Source of the DNA: Locusta migratoria
Taxonomy: Eukaryota > Arthropoda > Insecta > Orthoptera > Acrididae
Length of the DNA: 64,000 nt
NCBI GenBank assembly: GCA_026315105.1
Contig: CM048745.1
Location: 759,515,006 to 759,579,005, forward strand
Reading direction: 5' to 3'
Both the position numbers and the translations under genes were made by a program. The first letter of the stretch is position 1, and every line of letters starts with the position of its first letter. The notes under the pieces were generated by a model. It did not search any database, had not been told where the DNA came from, and worked only from the letters and a program-made list of their open reading frames with translations. Below are positions 1 through 11,000 of the stretch, in pieces.

Positions 1-40
1 GCGAGACGCTTTAGACCGCTCGGCTACTCCACCGCGGCAG
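1..40 (-). repeat. SINE (tRNA-like head), cut by window edge
   Basis: The complement reads as the head of subfamily B SINEs (ccgcggtggagtagccgagc), seen again at 7322-7500 and 39676-39882. The body is outside the window. Confidence 0.75.
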
Positions 41-111
41 CATTTAGCTTATGCCTCCCATCGTCTAACCGATGCTGAACTTCATTACTCGTTTTATGAG
101 TGTGCGACCCT

Positions 112-129
112 ACCTGCACTTCCTCGGGC

Positions 130-179
<50 letters not shown>

Positions 180-276
180 GTCTTCAGTGTAAGTTACTTT
201 AAGTAGTTTGTAAGTCTAGAGACTAATGACCAAAGCATTTCTGTCAAATAGGTATACAGACATTTGAACATTTGAG
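112..276 (+). repeat. SINE body with internal (GT)n microsatellite
   Basis: The 3' half of the SINE (cctcgggca, then ...taagtagtttgtaagt...gactaatgacc, ending catttgaacatttga). A GT dinucleotide run at 132-178 replaces the usual atggatatttgtg segment. The tRNA-like head is missing. Confidence 0.7.
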
Positions 277-299
277 TAAGTGTTTAGTTGCCCTTCTTG

Positions 300-544
300 G
301 CGGCTTAACGTCCAGTAAACAACTCCTCGTTCTCATATGGTTTATATGGTAGTAAAGGGCTCCCCTAGCCTGCTTTCACTGCACGCGAAGGCTATCGAAG
401 CTATAAATCTTGCAGCAATAACTATTCTTGAAGAGATGGAAGACGAGATTAATACTACGGGGAACAGAAAGAGGAATTGGATAGAAAAATTAAATGTGAG
501 AATGGAATTGCAACGAGAAACTCACTTCATGGCGGATTAAAACC
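300..544. other. intron, no recognised element
   Basis: A 67-codon open frame at 337-540 (EEMEDEI...RKRNWIEKL) has a faint look of a Harbinger-type nuclease N-terminus but is too short to call. Confidence 0.3.
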
Positions 545-810
545 GTATTCCTTAACAGGGATCCGAAACTGGGACCTATACCGTTCGCGGTCAAGCGCTC
601 TACCGTCTAAGATATTCCGGCATGCTTCTCTGTCCGTCCGAGAAAGCCAAATTTCCCAGTTTTGAATCCGTCACACAATTTTAATCTGTCAGGAAGTGTC
701 ATATCAGCGCACACCCAGCTGCAGACTGAAAGTTTCATTCTGGAAACATCCCATAGGCTGTGTCTAAGCCATGTCTCAACCATATTCTTACTTCCATGAG
801 GTGCTAGGAC
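545..810. repeat. degraded copy of the 300-bp-period repeat family
   Basis: It holds pieces of the family best seen at 10411-10820. A forward tRNA-like piece (gggatccgaaactgggacc) is followed by an inverted piece (ttttaatctgtcaggaag...tcagcgcacac...gaaacatccc). The two halves point in opposite directions. Confidence 0.55.
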
Positions 811-1820
811 GGATCGTGAAAAGTGAAAGTTTCATTTTGGTTTCGTTCGGAAAATCCGATGATCTTCTCAAAGAACTCCCACCAAAAAGCCAAAAAGAAT
901 GTGTTTCATGTCTGAGAATGTTGGAAATTTGCTTCAAATTTCGATTATAAGAGAAACGTAGTAAAATACAGCGCATTGATGGTCATCTACGAGTAGTCAA
1001 AGAATTTAAGCTGCAGTCTGTGTCATACCATGTTTTACGTTCCACGAGTATTGTCCTAGGTCAAGAAAAAGCAACCGGGACATCTGGCTACACTAATGAT
1101 GAGTGAACTGGGGTGGAGAAACCTACTTTCGTAACTACTAGTTAAATTTAACTATGTGATCCAAGTTATCCGGAAATTCCTAAAACTATTTTTTTCTATA
1201 TTAGGTGCGTTCTGCTGACAGTATCAGTGACCTCAGTAGTCATTAGACATCGTGGTAGAGCTGAACGGGGCGTTCCGCAGACGTCACAGACTTCGAACGT
1301 CGCCAGGAGATTGGGTGTACCTTGTGTCAGAAATCTTTACGCGAGGTTTCCACACTCATAAAAATTCCTAGATCCACTGTTGCGATGTGATAGTGAAGTG
1401 AAAAATTAAAGGGACAGATACAGCATGAAAGTGTACAGGCCGATCTCGTCGTCTCAGTGCAGAACTCCGTGAAAAATGGGTTTCCATTCCCCATAGACCT
1501 TCCAGAACCGGACTGAACGTATGCCTGCAAAAAATGGAGGGTAAGGCTAAGGGTGAGCCAACACCATAATTGCATTACTTTTCGAGCGCGCCATGAACTT
1601 TTAAGGCATTTTCAGCTAGGTATCGGGATTATTTTGCTTACATCATGTACTTGATTGGATACACTCGACCGTTTTACTTACCAGCTATTACCTATTAGCT
1701 AGAAAATAACTCGCCACGTGACTAAATCACAGCCCTAGTGTGAACCAGCCTTAAAAGTATTTAAAGCTGTGCAACCATCCTCAATTATCTCGGCCTCATC
1801 CTTGATCGATCCCTCTCCTA
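811..1820. other. intron, nothing recognised
   Basis: AT-rich DNA without an LRR exon, repeat homology within the window or a convincing frame. The short frames at 788-976 and 1327-1575 (minus) show no domain. Confidence 0.5.
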
Positions 1821-1821
1821 G

Positions 1822-2375
1822 ACCCCCCCCCCCCCCACCTCCGCATAGTTCGCCAGAAAGCAATGTCATGACTTAAGCTCCTTACTCTCTGGCCGGACTT
1901 GGGGAATCATACTCCATCCTATACACCTACACATCAATCATGTATCACCTCCTCTGCAGCTTCCATCCCACCTGGGTGTCCGCTCCCCCTTCCTATTATA
2001 AGACCCTTCAAATTCTCGAACGCCACGCCATCCGGTCGCCTACCGCATCCGCCACCCCTCTCCCACGCGGATCCTGTACGACCTCATCCCGTTACCCCAC
2101 CTCCTACAGATTCTCGAACATAACCTGACCCTGTATATAACCCAGTTTCGGGCACTTCCCCGATATCTATACTTCCTATCATCCCTCATTCTCTTCTGGA
2201 TTTAATGCCTGCTCTTACAGTCTCCTCCCTTACCCTCCCACGGCTTCGTCGTCCTCCTCCCTACGCTCTTCTCTGGAGTCACTTCTCCCTCCTACCTCGT
2301 CTTCCTTCTCCTCTTCCCGTGATTCTGCCCTCCTCCCCACCCAACCACACTCCCCTCCCCCGCGGGGTCCTCATT
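1822..2375. repeat. pyrimidine-rich low-complexity tract
   Basis: A poly-C run at about 1822-1836, then about 500 bp dominated by C and T (cctcctccctacgctcttctc type). Frames here are low-complexity Pro/Ser/Leu. It resembles the longer tract at 39350-40290. Confidence 0.6.
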
Positions 2376-2415
2376 GTTGTCAGTTTTAAACAGTACATCA
2401 TTTCGTGTTCCGAGT

Positions 2416-2560
2416 ATCAGTGTGCATCCCCATCGGAGGTTCGAATCCTTTCTTGGGCATGGATGTTTGTGTTGTCTTTAGTATAAGGTAGTTTATGAGT
2501 AGTTTGTAAGCTTAGGGGCTGATGAAGCCGCAGTTAACGAACATTTGAAAATTTATCAGT
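2416..2560 (+). repeat. SINE, 5'-truncated
   Basis: It begins near the B-box-like ggttcgaatcc and runs through gggcatggatgtttgtgttg and agtttgtaagcttagggg to acatttgaaaat. The head is lost or diverged. Confidence 0.7.
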
Positions 2561-2924
2561 GTGCAATTTTATCAGTGAGTCCACCGCGATACCAACAATT
2601 TTCGACGCCGGATGTTTTAAGTGTCTTCAGTGTTTCTTCGTCAATCCAGTGCTGTGTTTCTCACTGAGTGTTTTTTTAAACGTCACCGTGGCACAAAGAT
2701 TTAATGGACTAAATATGTATTATCGCCTTGCTTTGTTACTGATTCCCCAAAAATCTTCTCTATATAAATGTTTTTAAATTCTTGGTGTTATTTTTTGTCA
2801 TGTCATTGTTTTTAAATACTGATGACATTTTTTCTCAGTCACTTATCTGAAGAGTGGCGTAGGAGGCTGTTGCCAGCCTGCCGGTATATTCTATATACGT
2901 TGCTATGAAATAAAAAAAAAATCG
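2561..2924. other. intron, nothing recognised
   Basis: AT-rich. A run of nine or ten A at about 2910-2920 precedes the tRNA-like piece that follows. Confidence 0.4.
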
Positions 2925-2985
2925 ACCGCTCGCAAAAAGCGGGAGACCCGGTTTCGAGTCTCGGTCCGGCACAAATTTTCATATT
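2925..2985 (+). repeat. tRNA-like SINE fragment
   Basis: The segment cgggagacccggtttcgagtctcggtccggca has a B-box-like core in a SINE context after an A-run. There is no complete tRNA cloverleaf. Confidence 0.45.
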
Positions 2986-3098
2986 TTACAAAATGGTAGA
3001 CCAACTAAAGAAGAGCAACTGAATTAGTAAATTCTCGAAAAATTGCGAATTAATATCTGTATACGTATAAAATTTATAGCTACGGACAAACAGCGACT

Positions 3099-4086
3099 CT
3101 GCGTAGGAAGTATGATACCAACAGCTCTCAGTTCCTACTGACAAGGAAAGTACTTGGGCTCGAATACAAACATATACACCAAATCAGATGAGAGATAATG
3201 TAAAGGTCCTTTTTTACACTAGTGATACTCCCGCATCTGCAAATCTCTGCAATCGTCCGTTAGAGGCCTCTCCGTGTGCCATGCCACATTGTATTTTGAA
3301 TTATCGGTTCGCCAGTAGGGACAGTGCAGTGTGCCTCCGAAGTTGCGTTTTGTGACGTTATTTGTGTGATGAAGCGTCAGTTGGGGTGGCGATTGGTAAT
3401 CAATCCTGCTAATGTATTGCGAATGATTGAGATGAAGTTACGAACTACCCTTCTTCGTGAAGATGGTATTAGTGTAGAAGATGAATCATTCGCATACTTT
3501 CTCGTATCTGTTATGGTACAGAAATATTGGCGTAAGTTAAATACTGTTTTAACACTAACACATGATGATGATAATAGGGATGATAACGACGAACAACTCA
3601 TTGCAAGCGGTACTGCTACTGTAAGTGCGGGAAGCAGTGGCAGTGGATCCAACAATCTTCCGAGAAGAAAGTTAAAGTTGCAACTATCTTCACGGCTTTT
3701 GATGACAATACACTAGAGAACATGTACGATGATTAATACATAAGTTATAGTTAAGATATCTGCTTTACGTATGGCGTCTACAGTTACATGTACAGTGCTA
3801 TCTGGAGCATGATTGCAGAGTTTTGCATAAAAACGACACCCACCACCACATTGAGGTGTACGTAGAGATCCTGTAAGCAAACGTTCATACAGATATGTTT
3901 GTTCGAGCTCATGTACTTTCATTGTGAGAGCTAGAAATCCATGCAACCAGTTTCGATCCCTATTTAATGGATACAGTACTGCGATATAGGGCCCTGAAGA
4001 TGGCATAATGGAATACCGAAACTGGAAGTGAAAGAATAAATGTTTATGTTTTAAATACGGCTGTTGGTATCCTACTTCCTACGTAG
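3099..4086. mobile_element. unclassified element bounded by 27-bp inverted repeats
   Basis: ctgcgtaggaagtatgatac(caacagc) at 3099-3125 is repeated in reverse complement at 4060-4086 with about two mismatches. Inside are a 130-codon + strand frame (3324-3716) and, at 3945-4030, a short palindromic block bracketed by ccagtttcg and cgaaactgg. The structure suggests a non-autonomous DNA element or two inverted copies of one end. No family is recognised. Confidence 0.45.
3324..3716 (+). CDS. unrecognised 130-codon ORF inside the TIR-bounded segment
   Basis: An open frame from ATG 3324 to a stop at 3714-3716. The product is mixed helical (LGWRLVINPANVLRMIEMKL), then an acidic Asp/Asn run (DDDNRDDNDE), a Ser/Gly stretch and a basic end (PRRKLKL). 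It has no LRR pattern, so it is not an exon of the surrounding gene. Its position between inverted repeats suggests it belongs to a mobile element. I do not recognise the protein and it may be chance. Confidence 0.25.
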   Translation: MQCASEVAFCDVICVMKRQLGWRLVINPANVLRMIEMKLRTTLLREDGISVEDESFAYFLVSVMVQKYWRKLNTVLTLTHDDDNRDDNDEQLIASGTATVSAGSSGSGSNNLPRRKLKLQLSSRLLMTIH

Positions 4087-4153
4087 TCTTGACCAGCCGC
4101 AGTCCCGCTTCCAGCAGTAATGATGGATTCAATAAGACTTATCAGCAACCCGG

Positions 4154-4348
4154 TTCAAATGTTTGTATAGTCTATGGGACTTAACTACGGGGGTCATCTG
4201 TCCCTAAACTTACAAACTACTTATGAACTAACTAAGAATAAGGATGGCACAAATATCCATGCCCGAGGGGGGATTCGAACGCACAACCGTAGTGGCCGTG
4301 CAGGCCGGTACTGGAGCGCCTCAGTCCCATCGGCCACCGCGGCCGGCC
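4154..4348 (-). repeat. SINE, subfamily A, near full length
   Basis: The complement reads ggccgcggtggccgatggg (head), ggttgtgcgttcgaatcc (B box), ctcgggcatggatatttgtg (body), ending acatttgaa. Its head end lies about 110 bp upstream of the acceptor at 4459. Confidence 0.85.
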
Positions 4349-4459
4349 AACACTGTTTAACAGAAGTATCATGGTAAAAGCCAGTATCACGATTGGTATG
4401 TTAGTAGCGAGAAGCTTCTTCGTCTGTAATTGAGTAGAGTATGTCCTCGGTGCCGGCAG

Positions 4460-4903
4460 CAACCAGATCGCGTCGCTGGAGGGCGACTGGCGGCGGACGT
4501 GCGGCTCGCTGACCAACATGTTCGTGGGCGAGAACCAGCTGACGGAGCTGCCCGCGCCGCCGCCGCCGGCAGAGGGCGCCGCCGAGACCGGCGGGCGGCG
4601 GCGGTCGTCGCTGCGCGACTGCACGAGGCTCACGTGGCTCAACGTGGACTCGAACCGGCTGCGCGCGCTCGAGGCGGGCGCGCTGCCGCCGTCGCTGCAC
4701 ACGCTGAGCGCGGCGCACAACCTGCTGACGGCGTTCCCCGCCGCCGCCGTGGACGCGCTGCCCGCGCTCTCCTGGCTCTACCTGCGCGACAACTACATCT
4801 CGCAGCTGCCCGCCGCCGCGCTCGCGCCGCGCAGGCACCGCCTCGAGCAGCTCGACCTGGGCGACAACCGCATCGCCAGCCTGCCCAGCAACCTCTTCAA
4901 CGG
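4460..4903 (+). CDS. chaoptin-like gene, first exon in window (internal)
   Basis: Acceptor ggcag|c at 4459/4460 and donor cgg|gtgagt at 4903/4904. The exon starts with the last base of a codon and ends with two bases of the next, so both flanking introns are phase 2. It codes 147 full codons with repeats centred on LTNMFVGEN, LTWLNVDSN, LHTLSAAHN, LSWLYLRDN and LEQLDLGDN. Between the second and third repeats (residues about 32-50 of the exon) is a Pro/Ala/Gly/Arg-rich insert that lengthens the repeat by about 18 residues and carries no LRR pattern. The long minus-strand open frames over this exon are by-products of its GC content. The acceptor is less certain than the donor, because the pyrimidine tract is weak. 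Confidence 0.85.
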
Positions 4904-5015
4904 GTGAGTCGCCTCCACCTGCCCAAGTCGTTAAGAGTACACTGCTGTTCAGAACACCTTGAAAGACGAGACACATATTCGCAGCGCATGGTCGCTAGCA
5001 TGTTCGGAAATAAAT

Positions 5016-5093
<78 letters not shown>

Positions 5094-8000
5094 CTTTCTG
5101 CTTACATATTTTTGTCAAAGGTGGCACTAAAGGGGGCACTAGCATGTTCCGAAATATATGAACGAAATTCCATTGTTTCACTTTTATTATTCATCATTAT
5201 TGTCAATACTCAAATTACGACTTCTCATAGAAGATAGGCTAACGAAAGGAAAACCTACATTTTTAGCGTTTGTCGATTTGGAGAAAGCTTTTGACAATGT
5301 CGCCTGGAATACACTCTTCCACATTATGAAGGTATCAGGAATGAAACAGAGGAAGCGAAGTGTTATATTCAACCCATACAAAAACCAGACAACGGTTATT
5401 AGAGTCGAAGGGAAAAAAATGGACGCAGAGGTTGGGAAGGGAGTAAGACAGGGTTGTAGCCTTTCCCCAATGTTGTTTAATCTGTACATTACGCAGGCAG
5501 TGAAGGAATGGAAGGAGAAATTTGGAGACAGGCATTAAAGTGCAGGGAAAAGAAATAAAAAGATTGCGGTTTTGCCGATGACAGTAATCCTGTCAGAGAC
5601 CACAAAAGATCTGGAATGGCAATTGAACGGTACGGACAGTGTCTTGAAAGGAAGATATAAGATGAACATTAAGATGAGAGTAAAACGAAGGTAATGGAAT
5701 GCAATGTCAGAAAATCAGGAGCTGCTGAATGAATTAGACTAGGTAATGAGACAATAAAAGTAGTAGATCAATTTTGTTATTTGGGTAGCAAGATAACTTC
5801 TGATGGCCGAAGTAAAGAAGATATAAAATGCAGAATGGCTATGGGAAGAAAAGCGTTTCTTAAAAAGCGAAACTTGTTAACATCCAATATTAATTTAAAT
5901 GTTAGGAAGTCCTTTATGAAAGCTTTTGTCAGGAGTGTAGCATTTTATGGGAGTGAAACGTGAACGATAAGGAGTTCAGATAAAAAGAAGATAGAAGCTT
6001 TTGAAATGTGGTGCTACAGACGAATGATGAAAATTAGATGGGTAGATCACGTAACTAACGAGGAGTTGCTTAACCGAATCGGGGAGAAAAAGAGTTTCTG
6101 GCATATCCTGACGAAGAGAAGGGATAGATTGGTTGGACACATTCTGAGTCATCTAGGAATTGTAAACTTAGCATTAGAAGGAAGCGTGTGGGGTAAAAAT
6201 CGTAGAGGGAGACCGAGGGACGAATATAGTAAGCAGATTCAAAAGGATGCAGGTTGGCGAACGTATTCTCAGATGAAGAGACTTACACAGGACAGGGTAG
6301 CGTGGAGAGCTTCATCAAACCTGTCTGCGGACTGAAGACCGCAACAACATCATTCTCAACGGAGTGTTGCTGCCAAATCTTTTTTCATACCACATACAGG
6401 GTGAATCTAAACTCGCGCACGCGGGCTTCGCAGCGCGATTCCACACCTGCCAAATGAAAAATGTCTCCCACAAAATTTCATCCTGCGCATATTTCCGCCA
6501 GTAAATGGACGTAAAAGGACTGAGATGCCTGTGTGTTCCATACGTGAGTGTGTTTCATAATTACACGAACAAACTTGTAAGAAATGTATTAGGCGTCTGG
6601 AGGAGCAAAATGAGCATGGAAACCCATGCCAGAAAACGCCATTCAACGACGATACGGAGAGACCAAGTTACAGGCACCAGCTCCTGGCACTAGACATGCC
6701 CTCCAGCAACTTCTACGCTCTGTAGCGTCATTGGATGATGTTTTCGGGCTTGGGTTTCTATGATCACTTTGTTCCTCAAGACACCTCCCACATCCCCTGG
6801 AAGTTTGTTGGTGTAGTAGTGTGATTCTGAAACACACTGTCGTATGGGACACACACCCATCTCAATCTTCGATGTCCATTTACTGCCGGAAATATGCGCA
6901 GGACGAAATTTTGTGAGAGACATTTTTTTTATTGCTAGCATGTGAGGAATCGCGCTGCGAAGCTCGAGTACGCGAATTTAGATTCACCCTGTATAGTGGT
7001 TAAGCCACAGTCATAAATAACTGAAAAGATTAATAAATTTTAATTTACATAACTAATTTCAGCGCATTATGGTGCCGTTTCAAACGTATACATAGAAGAA
7101 ACGTCACAAATTAAAACATGACAATAAGTACCAACTATCTTTGCCCTGTTCGTATGTGGCGAGCACAGGGCCCCAAGCTAATACAGTATTCCTTGCTTCT
7201 TTACTTCCTGGACTGCATTTCCTTTTCCCCTCCCCTCCTTTCCTATCTTATCTCCTTCCCCTCCCTACTGTGGAACTGCAAATCTTAGCAGTTTTTCCCC
7301 CCTATCGCAGCCAAAAAACAAACTGTTCAAATGTTTGTAAATCTATCGGACCAAACTGCATGGTCATCAGTCCGTAGCTTACAAACTACTTAAACCTAGG
7401 TAAACGAACCTACGGACAAACACACTAACACACATGCCCCACGGCGAGCAACCGCGCGATCCGCAGCGAGACGCCTTAGACCGCTCGGCTACTCACCGCG
7501 GCAGCCAAACAACACAACCCAACCCACCCGACCCAACCAATACAGCATTCTCTGCTGTGTTAAGGGTTGGATTTGCTTATGATGGAGATAGGTTTCATGT
7601 TATATGGTTTGGATATGGCAGCCAGTTAAAGGTCGGTTGTATTCCTGTGTGCACCTTTGCTCCAGTTCCTGAATCAAATGTGCTTTTTAAAATTCATGTA
7701 AAGGACAATGTGTGTCGGTGCTTACTATCTTATTTTAATTTGTGAGTTTTGTACTAAATATACATTTCATGTGGTGCCATAAGACACCGAAACTAATCAT
7801 GTAAATAAAAATTTTCAAATATTAGTCACTGTGGCTTTACAACTGTATGTGGTATGGAGGGTTAGAAAAGCATTTTATTGGTTGAGCATCTGATCCGTTG
7901 CCTAGTAGTTATACGGTCTGCCTTTCAGACGTTGTTTCATGTAAGATGTCGTTCATGCGGATACGAAACAAGTGACCTTCTTCGGTATAGTCATTAAAAT

Positions 8001-11000
8001 GTCACTTTTCAGTCCTTAAGCGAAGTTTTCGATACCGAATTATGAACTGTTAAATCACCTGATGGTATACTCTAAACTTATCTGTATGTTTATTGAACTT
8101 CGTACATACCTTATTTACACAATAATCTACTAGCTTTTACCTGCGGCTTCGCTCGCGTATAAGTCCTTGCATACATGTCAAAGACCAACCAATAAATTCG
8201 CAACTTTGTTCTTAAGTTACGACGAAGATCATCAGGATAAAAGGAATGTTTCCAAATTTCTGTTTTAAATATTAACCGGGCGACGAACGATCATATATAC
8301 TGTCCTTCTTTATGGAGACCAAAGTAAGGATATTTTTAAACATGAAAATAAACTAATTCATACATTGTGAACAAACCACTGGCTGAAGAAGCTGTACGTT
8401 ATACACTGTGTAAATTAAGCAGGATTCAAATGACATTGAAATTGGTTTGGCGGTTATGAGACTTTTACTTCTAGTGTAAGTGTTGTATTCGTTATGTTAA
8501 ATCGTATTACGATATATAAAATATTAAAACTATTTTGATAAATTTTGGAAGGTAAAGAATAAATAGCTTTTCCAAGGAGTCTTGAAGCGTCTCAGAAGCT
8601 ATAAGAGAAACTTCGATGCTCAGTTGTTCCTTATTCCGAGTTATATATTTAAAATCAACAAACGTCTTGAATTACACACTTTGTAGACATCTACGACTAC
8701 ATGGACACTCTGAAAATCATATTTAAGTGCCTGGCAGAAGGTTCATCGAACCACCTTTATACTGTTCATCTACCATTCCATTCTCGAATATAGCGCGGGA
8801 AGATAGGACATCTGAATCTCCCCGTTCGAGCTCTGATTTCTCTTATTTGATTCTGATGATAATTTCTACCTATGTAGGTGGCAGTCAACAATATATTCTC
8901 CCATTCGGAGGAGAATGTTGGCGATTTGAGTTTCGTAAGTAGCCCACGCATCAGCGATAAATGCTGTTGTTGTAATGATTCCCATCCCATGTCAAGTATC
9001 ATTTCTGTGACGCTGTCTCCCCTGTATCGTGACAATACAAAACGTGCCGCCCTTCTCTGGGCTCTTTCGATCGTTTCTATCAAACCCACTTGATAAGGAT
9101 CCCACAATGGCCACCAATACCCCAAATGAGGACAGAGTAGCGTGCTGTATGCAGTCTCTTCAGTAGTTCTGTAGCATATTTTAAGTGTTCTGACAATACA
9201 ACGCAATCTCTGGTTCGCCTTTCCTACGACATTAACCTACATGTTCTTTCCAGTTTAAGTCTGAAGTAATAGTAATTTTTAGATATGTAGTGGAGTTTTA
9301 TGTGTCCCAGCCTCGTCACCGCTTTTGTGTCTCGTTCCGTCGTAGGTGTCGGTGGCCGAGTGGAATGAGACCGACACAGGAATAAAGATAGCACGCTGGT
9401 GCAGGTACGGAGGGGAGCAGCCGGAAACTAGAAACACTAGTGTAAATTAGAATGAGATATATATTGCACAGAATTTATACAATACTTAACTTTTACACAA
9501 TTCAGTACTGCAGAGTGCTGATACATAGTTGTTAGAGGCCTGCCTAGTGCCTGTACGATAGCCAAGTCTTCACTTGTGCCTATCTGATTCCGAAGGTCCT
9601 AACTGGTTGCTATCTCAGTCCCAAGTGAACGATGTCGTTCAGTGGTGGCCACGAGCGGAGTTGCAGCAGAGGGCGCTCGTGGCTGTCGTCGTAAGAACGC
9701 CGCGCCGTGCGTGCATGGCGGCGCGTGGCGAAAGTAGGTGGCGCGCAATTTGGACTTGTGCGACACCACAGAGTTTACTGTCCAAATTAATCTCTGAAAT
9801 ACGTAATGTATTTTTAATGCATGGTAAGGAAATTAACAGCCATGTACCATAATGTTAGACTGTATCGTTCTACAACTACTGGGTAGGTTCTGCGACCATT
9901 AGGACCTGTTTTCCCATAGCACTACTACGAGAATCATTTTCCGAGATTTCTTCTTCTGAGACATCCAAATCAGAAATATTTGTATTGTGAGCACGGTGTT
10001 CAGTTTCACAACGACCTGTATCGGAATTCCTATCTTCGTTCTTCTCTAGCAGATTCATTTCCTATATTATTAAATAGTACATAACGATCCCAATTGGGGT
10101 CTAACGGCCATAAATGACATACGAAATCATCATCACCACCTCTTTCGCCATCATAACATGTCCTTCGATGCAAATACATTCATTATCCATTGTTAGATTA
10201 CACACACAACTCAGTAAACACAATGACATAGTTAGAAATAATGTGCCCCAAAGTACTATTTTAGGCTCTTCAATGACCCCAAAATCCAAATACTTCGTAA
10301 CAAATAATGACACAATTTACAACATCACATTTCCTTGAAGACAATTGACTCCTAAGAGAACACCTAGATTTTTTGGCGAGAGTGGCGCAATTTCAGACAG
10401 GTAAGGTAATGAAACTTCCTGGCAGATTAAAATTGTGTGCCGGAACCGGGACTCGAACCTTGGACCTTTGCCTTTCGCGGGCAAGCGCACTACCGACTGT
10501 GCTATCCCGACACGACTCACGATGCCGCCCTACAACTTTACTTCTGCCAGTACCTCGCCTCCTACTTTCCAAACTATACAGAAGCTCTCCTGCAAACACG
10601 CAAGACTAGCACTCCTGGAAGAAAGGATATGGTGGAGACATGGCTTAGCCACAGCCTAAGGGATGTTTCCAGAATGAAACTTCACTCTGCAGCGGAGTGT
10701 GCGCTGATATGAATCTTCCTGGCAGATTAAAATTGTGTGCCGGAACCGGGACTCGAACCTGGGACCTTTGCCTTTCGCGGGCAAGCGCACTACCGACTGT
10801 GGTATCCTGACACGACTCACTGAAACATTATTATATTGCATTAGAAGCACAATTATGTCTATAATCTACAACTATAATATTACATAGTATACACGTTTTC
10901 ATTTCAGAAGACATTAAAGTCTGCAAACAGTAAAGAAAAATAAATAAACTCGTAGAACATACTCAATATTGTGCTTATAAATGAAGATGATATGTTCTAC

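Noticed and set aside
4401..5017. Long frames on both strands over the first exon (4401-4976 minus, 4430-5017 plus)
   Set aside because: Arg/Ala/Gly-rich shadows produced by GC3 bias; only the 4518-4907 frame has LRR periodicity and splice-site support.
5017..5091. Frames through the CA/TA run
   Set aside because: Dipeptide repeats (HT, IY, VC) from a microsatellite.
5158..6335. Reverse-transcriptase frames as host genes
   Set aside because: They belong to a broken RTE LINE with stops and frameshifts and have relatives at three other places in the window.
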